Made by a program: the position numbers and the translations under genes. The notes under the pieces were generated by a model. The model was not told where the DNA came from and did not search any database. It saw only the letters and a program-made list of their open reading frames with translations. DNA of 18,033 nucleotides, taken from an uncultured Faecalibacterium sp. (GTDB taxonomy: Bacteria; Bacillota; Clostridia; Oscillospirales; Ruminococcaceae). This document shows, piece after piece, positions 14,778 to 18,033 of the stretch (position 1 is the first letter of the stretch; each line of letters begins with the position of its first letter). The stretch is from the NCBI GenBank assembly GCA_934511465.1, contig CAKSWG010000035.1:1-18033 (forward strand), in the 5' to 3' direction.

Positions 14778-14818
14778 TATAAACATTGCCAGAGCAAAGC
14801 GGAGGCCATTTAAGATCG

Positions 14819-16123
14819 TCAGCCGTTCTCCTTCCAGAACAAACCGCCGGAGGTCTGGAACAGCGGCCATGGGTTCACGCTCTTGCTGCCAAGCTTGAAG
14901 TCCATGGTCAGCTCCTCGCCCAGCACGCCCACGGCCTGCCCCTTTTCCACCGTCTGCCCGGAGGAGACAGAAAGTGCCTGCAGCCCGTACAGGTAGCTGC
15001 GCATCCCGCAGCCGTGGTCGATGACCACCGTGTTGCCGGTGAGGGCCAGCTCTGCGGCCAGCACCACCACGCCGTTTGCCGGGGCGCGGCAGGGCTCGCC
15101 GGGAATGGTATAGAGCTTTGTGGAGTTGGAGCGGCTGCCCTGCTGGCCGTCCACTACCTTTACCTGACCAAAATCCACCAGCGTCATGGAGTTTTCGGCC
15201 GGGCTCACAAAACCGCCCTGCCACAGCTTTTCCCGGGCGGGGGCTTCGTACAGGCCCCAGACCGTGTTGCGGAACTGGGTGTTGGCAGCTTCCGACGCCG
15301 CCGGTTCCGGCTCCACCTCCACGGTGCCAAAGTCCTTGGGCAGCACGATGATGCTGCGGCTGATCGTCTCGCCGTTCACCGTGATGTTCACCTCATGCCC
15401 GCCGGAAGAAGCGTTGTAAGCCGCCGGGATATAGGCCCGCCAGCCGTCGGCTGCACGCACACACTGCACATTGCCAAGGTCCGTTTCCACGGCGGGGGCC
15501 GCATCGCCGGTCATGCCGGAGATGCGCAGGCCCACGATGCCGCCCTGCTCCACCCGCTCGGCGGAAAGCTCCACCTCCGCGCTGGCCTGCAAGGTGAACC
15601 GGAAGGCATAGCGGTACCAGCCGGTGGGCTTTGCGGGCTTTTCCAGCCCCAGATTTTTGCGCACCGCGCCGGTGCTGCCGCCCTCAAATTGGGTGGCCAT
15701 GCCGCCCTTGGGCACCCGCCATGCGGTCAGCTCCGCCTTGTATTCGCCGTTGGCCGGGAACAAAAAGTTTTGATAATCGCTCACACTGCCCGCAAATACA
15801 ATGCTGCCATAGGCGTTCTGGATGGTCAGGGTGGTGTAGCTGGCCCAGTCCGGCAGGGTGAGGGCCGGGTGGGCTGTGTACAGGGTGCCCAGCTTCTGCA
15901 CCGTGAGGGTGGCAGGGCTTGCAAACACTTTATCGAGCTGCCCGCCAATGAGCGGCACCTGCCAGCACCAGCCGTTTGGTTCCAGCGCTTCGGTGCCGAA
16001 CTGCGCAGTGCTGTCCGGGCATCCGCCCTCGGTGGTAAAGGCATAGCTCACGCCCATCACCGCGCCCAGAAACACCCCAACGCCCAGCACCACGCCCACG
16101 AGCCAGAGCAGAAAACGCTTCAT
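14819..16123 (-). CDS. Membrane-anchored degenerate LytM/M23 family protein
   Basis: This is a 434-residue protein with an N-terminal membrane anchor (about 4-28, RFLLWLVGVVLGVGVFLGA) and an extracytoplasmic body. Residues 35-330 are not assigned to a family. Residues 335-422 fit the M23/LytM beta fold: PGEPCRAPANGVV (341-353), GNTVVIDHGCGMRSYLYGL (363-381), VEKGQAVGVLGE (392-403) and VNPWPLF (416-422). The zinc and catalytic residues appear lost. The HxxxD ligands align with Asn333 and Leu337, YxHL reads YLYG, and HLHFE reads TMDFK (406-410). It is therefore probably a non-enzymatic binder or regulator, as known for the LytM proteins EnvC and NlpD. AGGAG lies 5-10 bases before the ATG at 16123. 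It is downstream of a small membrane protein gene, with a terminator-like hairpin between. Confidence 0.8.
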   Translation of the reverse strand: MKRFLLWLVGVVLGVGVFLGAVMGVSYAFTTEGGCPDSTAQFGTEALEPNGWCWQVPLIGGQLDKVFASPATLTVQKLGTLYTAHPALTLPDWASYTTLTIQNAYGSIVFAGSVSDYQNFLFPANGEYKAELTAWRVPKGGMATQFEGGSTGAVRKNLGLEKPAKPTGWYRYAFRFTLQASAEVELSAERVEQGGIVGLRISGMTGDAAPAVETDLGNVQCVRAADGWRAYIPAAYNASSGGHEVNITVNGETISRSIIVLPKDFGTVEVEPEPAASEAANTQFRNTVWGLYEAPAREKLWQGGFVSPAENSMTLVDFGQVKVVDGQQGSRSNSTKLYTIPGEPCRAPANGVVVLAAELALTGNTVVIDHGCGMRSYLYGLQALSVSSGQTVEKGQAVGVLGEELTMDFKLGSKSVNPWPLFQTSGGLFWKENG

Positions 16124-16144
16124 GATACACTCCTTACTATGTAG

Positions 16145-16190
16145 CAAAAAAGGCGCACCGGCGCAGCCTATTGCAGACTGCCAGTGCGCC
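16145..16190 (-). terminator. Rho-independent terminator or attenuator between the small membrane gene and the M23 gene
   Basis: On the minus strand GGCGCAC and GTGCGCC (16184-16190 with 16152-16158) close a stem with further GGC/GCC pairing inside, followed by a six-T run (16146-16151). It lies 24 bases after the small gene's stop. It also lies only about 22 bases before the M23 start codon, leaving no room for a normal promoter, so the M23 gene probably depends on read-through. Confidence 0.75.
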
Positions 16191-16213
16191 CGAAGGGTTA
16201 CGGTTTTGGTGTT

Positions 16214-16417
16214 TTATTCCGCAGTATCCTCTGCGGGGGCAGCCTCTTCGGCAGCAGCCTCAGGCTCCACCGTTGCAGCATCGTCCTCACCGAACAGCAG
16301 ACGCTCGTACTCGTCCAGCTCCTTTTCGCGGCGGTGCAGATAAACAGCAACAGCGGCAAGAGCACCGGCAACAGCGGCCAGAACAGTGATCACAGCGATC
16401 AGGCAAGATTTTTTCAT
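16214..16417 (-). CDS. Small single-pass membrane protein with acidic tail
   Basis: This is a 67-residue protein. Lys2-Lys3 precede a hydrophobic segment at about 5-29 (LIAVITVLAAVAGALAAVAV), then a charged stretch HRREKELDEYERLLFGEDD (31-49) and an Ala/Glu-rich acidic tail. The basic start and acidic end predict the N-terminus inside or a cleavable signal; no clear cleavage site is seen. The family is not recognised; YtxH-like small proteins are a loose comparison only. GGAGT lies about 11 bases upstream of the ATG at 16417. A strong promoter lies at 16645-16673. It is the first gene of a probable two-gene unit with the degenerate M23 protein, which suggests an envelope role by inference. 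Confidence 0.65.
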   Translation of the reverse strand: MKKSCLIAVITVLAAVAGALAAVAVYLHRREKELDEYERLLFGEDDAATVEPEAAAEEAAPAEDTAE

Positions 16418-16638
16418 AGGTTCAGTACACTCCTTTTTTCGGTCGAAACGATGTTTCAGCTTATTTTTCCAGCGGGAGACCCGCAGGCTGATCTCTGCTG
16501 CCTTTATAAGAAAGGACAGCATACGAAGCGAAGTTTTTAACAAAAAGATCATCCGCAGCACCTTCCGTTTGCAGCGCGGCAGGGATACCGCCGCCCTGCG
16601 CGAGTGCGGCCAGCAGCAGCGCCGCCAGCCTTCTTGTG
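16418..16638 (-). other. Long leader of the small membrane protein gene
   Basis: About 220 bases separate the predicted transcription start from the small gene's ATG. The GC-rich first half contains a GCAGGG/CCCTGC hairpin (16579-16599). A frame with plausible codon use ends at TAA 16461-16463 on the minus strand, but its only usual start (TTG at 16664) lies upstream of the -10 box, so it cannot begin on this transcript. The stretch may be a structured leader or a decayed gene. No riboswitch class is recognised. Confidence 0.35.
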
Positions 16639-16644
16639 GCTTTT

Positions 16645-16673
16645 ATTATACCCGTTCCTGTCAAAAATTACAA
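16645..16673 (-). promoter_or_regulatory. Strong sigma-A-type promoter
   Basis: On the minus strand TTGTAA (16668-16673) is followed after exactly 17 bases by a consensus TATAAT (16645-16650). It lies between mutY and the small membrane protein gene and would drive that gene and possibly the M23 gene. Confidence 0.75.
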
Positions 16674-16684
16674 CTGTTCCTGCC

Positions 16685-16713
16685 AAAAAGGCTGAAAATT
16701 TATAGCATCAGCC
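16685..16713 (-). terminator. Weak rho-independent terminator of mutY
   Basis: On the minus strand GGCTGA (16708-16713, inside the last mutY codons) pairs with TCAGCC (16690-16695) around a 12-base loop, followed by five T (16685-16689). The short stem suggests partial termination. Confidence 0.45.
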
Positions 16714-17743
16714 GCCGGTACGCCTTAAAGGCACCGGGCAGGGTGTACTCCGTCTTAAGAGCTGTGCGGCTGGCCCACACGCAGCCCGCCGGGGCATTTT
16801 GGGCGGGCACATGCAGCAGGATGCCGTTCATGTGCCATTCGATGTGGCTGAAGATGTGCTTTGCAGCGGGCAGCGTTTCCGGCACGGTGCCGCACACGTC
16901 CAGCCCCATGGCCTGCAAACGGGCCATCAGCTCGGCGGCGGCAAGGGCTTCGTTCTCCCACAGCACCGGCTGCCACAGCCCGGCAAGCAGGCCCTTCCGG
17001 GGACGCTGCTGCAACAAAAAGCCCGCCGGACTCTCCACCAGCGCCAGCGTCACCGGCTCGATGCGCCGCGGTCTCGGCGCCGCCTTATGGGGCAGCTCCG
17101 GCGCAGTGCCCGCAGCACGGGCCGCGCACAGGCGGGCAAGCGGACATTTTCCGCACAGGGGCGCACCGTTCGGCACACAGACCAGCGCGCCCAGCTCCAT
17201 GAGCGCCTGATTGTAATCGCCGGCCTTTTGGGGCGGCTGGTGTTCCATCACGCGGGCGGTGAACGCTTTTTTTACCGCCGGTTCGGTGACGGTGGCGGGG
17301 TCGTTGTATAGGCGGGAAAACACCCGCAGCACGTTGCCGTCTACCGCCGCCACCGGGATGCCAAAGCTGATGGACGCAATGGCGCCCGCCGTGTAGTCCC
17401 CGATGCCGGGCAAAGCGCGCAGAGCGTCGTAGTCGGCGGGCAGCTGTCCGCCGTACTGCTCGCAGACGATGCGTGCAGCCTTTTGCAGGTTGCGCACCCG
17501 GCTGTAGTAGCCAAGGCCCTCCCACAGCTTGTGCAGCTTTTCTTCTTCGCACCCGGCAAGGGCCGGGATATCCGGCAGCGCCGCGAGGAAGCGTTCGTAG
17601 TAGGGCAGCGCCGCCGAGACACGGGTCTGCTGCAACATGATCTCACTCAGCCACACGTGGTAAGGGCTGGGGTCCTCACGGAAGGGCAGGATGCGGCGGT
17701 TCTGGTAGAACCAGTCCAGCAGGGCAGAGGAAATGTTTTCCAC
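16700..17743 (-). CDS. mutY: A/G-specific adenine DNA glycosylase
   Basis: This 347-residue repair enzyme removes adenine mispaired with 8-oxoguanine. The helical domain carries catalytic Glu34 in WLSEIMLQQTRV, the helix-hairpin-helix LPGIGDYTAGAIAS (111-124) and Asp135 in AVDGN. The iron-sulfur cluster ligands are Cys189, Cys197, Cys200 and Cys206. The first spacing is 7 residues rather than the 6 of E. coli. A NUDIX-like MutY C-terminal domain begins near 232 with RKGLLAGLWQPV and IFSHIEWHM. The GTG at 17743 is chosen because AGGAGC lies 9 bases upstream and the protein then starts at the normal family position. Open frame continues to an ATG at 17866, but that would add 41 residues encoded partly by the hairpin repeat at 17813-17893. 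No convincing promoter is seen. Confidence 0.93.
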   Translation of the reverse strand: MENISSALLDWFYQNRRILPFREDPSPYHVWLSEIMLQQTRVSAALPYYERFLAALPDIPALAGCEEEKLHKLWEGLGYYSRVRNLQKAARIVCEQYGGQLPADYDALRALPGIGDYTAGAIASISFGIPVAAVDGNVLRVFSRLYNDPATVTEPAVKKAFTARVMEHQPPQKAGDYNQALMELGALVCVPNGAPLCGKCPLARLCAARAAGTAPELPHKAAPRPRRIEPVTLALVESPAGFLLQQRPRKGLLAGLWQPVLWENEALAAAELMARLQAMGLDVCGTVPETLPAAKHIFSHIEWHMNGILLHVPAQNAPAGCVWASRTALKTEYTLPGAFKAYRRLML

Positions 17744-17812
17744 TTGTTTTGTGCTCCTTGTTGAAAAGTCAGAATCGTTTTTAATGCGCGCCGCGTTCGC
17801 TTTGCGCATCTT

Positions 17813-17893
17813 CAGCGGAAGAATTATTTTTATTTCGGAGCAATGGAACGCCTGCGGGCGTTCCATTGCTCTATTTTCACAGGAGGGGTCGTA
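17813..17893 (+). repeat. UNCG-capped hairpin repeat, copy B
   Basis: The order is CAGCGGAA (17813-17820), an A/T-rich tract, then a perfect stem AGCAATGGAACGCC (17839-17852) with its complement at 17857-17870 around TGCG. The 3' flank is CTATTTTCACAGGAGGGG. It shares the AGCAATG base and CC-TGCG-GG cap with copy A, but the middle pairs are changed on both arms. It lies upstream of mutY in the 290-base stretch without a gene at the right edge. Confidence 0.7.
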
Positions 17894-17912
17894 GCGGCAG
17901 ACGGCATTTGCA

Positions 17913-17939
17913 GCGCCGCTTTCTGCGAAAGCGCGGCGC
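17913..17939. other. GC-rich hairpin
   Basis: GCGCCGCTTTC (17913-17923) pairs with GAAAGC-GGCGC (17927-17939) around a TGC loop, with a 2-base bulge. It lies between the two repeat copies upstream of mutY. Its role is unknown. Confidence 0.4.
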
Positions 17940-17955
17940 CGCAGGAAAGCGTCCT

Positions 17956-18008
17956 CGCCCTCTCAGTCACCTTCGGTGACAGCTCTCCCAAAGGGAGAGC
18001 CTCTGGCG
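17956..18008 (+). repeat. Palindromic intergenic repeat, single copy
   Basis: CGCCCTCTCA is followed by a GTCACC/GGTGAC hairpin (17966-17980), a GCTCTCCC/GGGAGAGC hairpin with AAA loop (17982-18000) and CTCTGGCG. The layout matches both halves of the 11438-11632 block. The outer pair of the second hairpin is G-C here and C-G there, a compensatory change. The element may continue past the right edge. Confidence 0.65.
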
Positions 18009-18033
18009 AAACCGGAAACTTTGCAATTCACCC

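Larger units (their letters stand above)
14456..14807. repeat. 352-base intergenic block bounded by 19-bp inverted repeats
   Basis: GGCCTCCGCTTCGCTCTGG (14456-14474) recurs inverted at 14789-14807 with one mismatch. Outside each arm a related octamer appears in matching orientation: TGACCATC on the left, and TGACGATC on the right, read on the minus strand and overlapping the M23 stop. Inside are two unassigned hairpins, an A/T-rich stretch and two UNCG-capped hairpins facing each other. No open frame has a ribosome site or recognisable product. It fills nearly all of the 381 bases between converging genes and resembles a MITE-like unit, but target-site duplications are not clear. Confidence 0.55.

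Noticed and set aside
14786..16144. 452-codon plus-strand frame opposite the M23 gene
   Set aside because: It has no ribosome site. The minus frame has a membrane anchor, a ribosome site and a recognisable fold.
16461..16664. 67-residue minus-strand frame starting at TTG with a hydrophobic stretch
   Set aside because: Its TTG lies between the -35 and -10 boxes of a strong promoter, so it would not be on that transcript, and no ribosome site precedes it. Kept only as part of the leader description.
17744..17866. 41-codon N-terminal extension of mutY from an ATG at 17866
   Set aside because: It would be encoded partly by the hairpin repeat and lacks a ribosome site. The GTG at 17743 has one and matches the family's usual start.
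1..18033. Defence island, prophage or integrative element
   Set aside because: No integrase, transposase, restriction, toxin-antitoxin or phage structural gene is seen. All recognised genes are housekeeping or metabolic, with uniform base composition.

Overview
The window reads as chromosomal DNA of a GC-rich Clostridia member, most like Faecalibacterium or a close Ruminococcaceae/Oscillospiraceae relative. This is an inference. It rests on strong AGGAGG-type ribosome binding sites, a type II dehydroquinase with a Thermotoga/Bacillus-type DAHP synthase, an HtrA with a long cytoplasmic N-terminus, and short palindromic intergenic repeats of a style I associate with that group. No phage, transposase, CRISPR, tRNA or rRNA gene is visible.

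Layout. (1) 1-4668, plus strand: an aromatic amino acid operon, aroQ-aroF-aroA-tyrA plus a WYL-domain regulator. Its genes are tightly spaced or overlapping, and it ends at a perfect 16-bp hairpin terminator. The tail of another gene enters from the left edge. (2) 4719-8860: a divergent pair of a two-domain AAA+ ATPase (minus) and an intracellular type I pullulanase (plus), back to back around two good sigma-A-like promoters. (3) 8912-11371: a membrane-anchored HtrA protease (minus), divergent from a GNAT acetyltransferase fused to an MnmM/YtqB-type methyltransferase (plus). (4) 11372-14437, plus: prfC behind a long leader filled by an inverted pair of palindromic repeats, then an aldo/keto reductase. 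(5) 14438-14818: a convergent intergenic block of inverted repeats and UNCG-capped hairpins. (6) 14819-17743, minus: mutY, a 67-residue membrane protein, and a membrane-anchored degenerate LytM/M23 protein. A terminator-like hairpin sits directly before the M23 start codon. (7) 17744-18033: more copies of both repeat families.

How the parts work together. Region 1 covers four chemical steps toward tyrosine: DAHP formation, dehydroquinate dehydration, EPSP formation and prephenate oxidation. The remaining shikimate genes must lie elsewhere. The rest is housekeeping: storage-glucan debranching, envelope proteolysis, tRNA wobble modification, termination-factor recycling and oxidised-guanine repair.

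The points most worth a second look are: an AroQ lacking several normally catalytic residues, the GNAT-MnmM fusion, the AAA+ protein with one dead and one intact ATPase module, the M23 protein without zinc ligands plus its upstream attenuator-like hairpin, and the hairpin repeat families whose stems vary by compensatory changes while the CC-TGCG-GG cap is kept.
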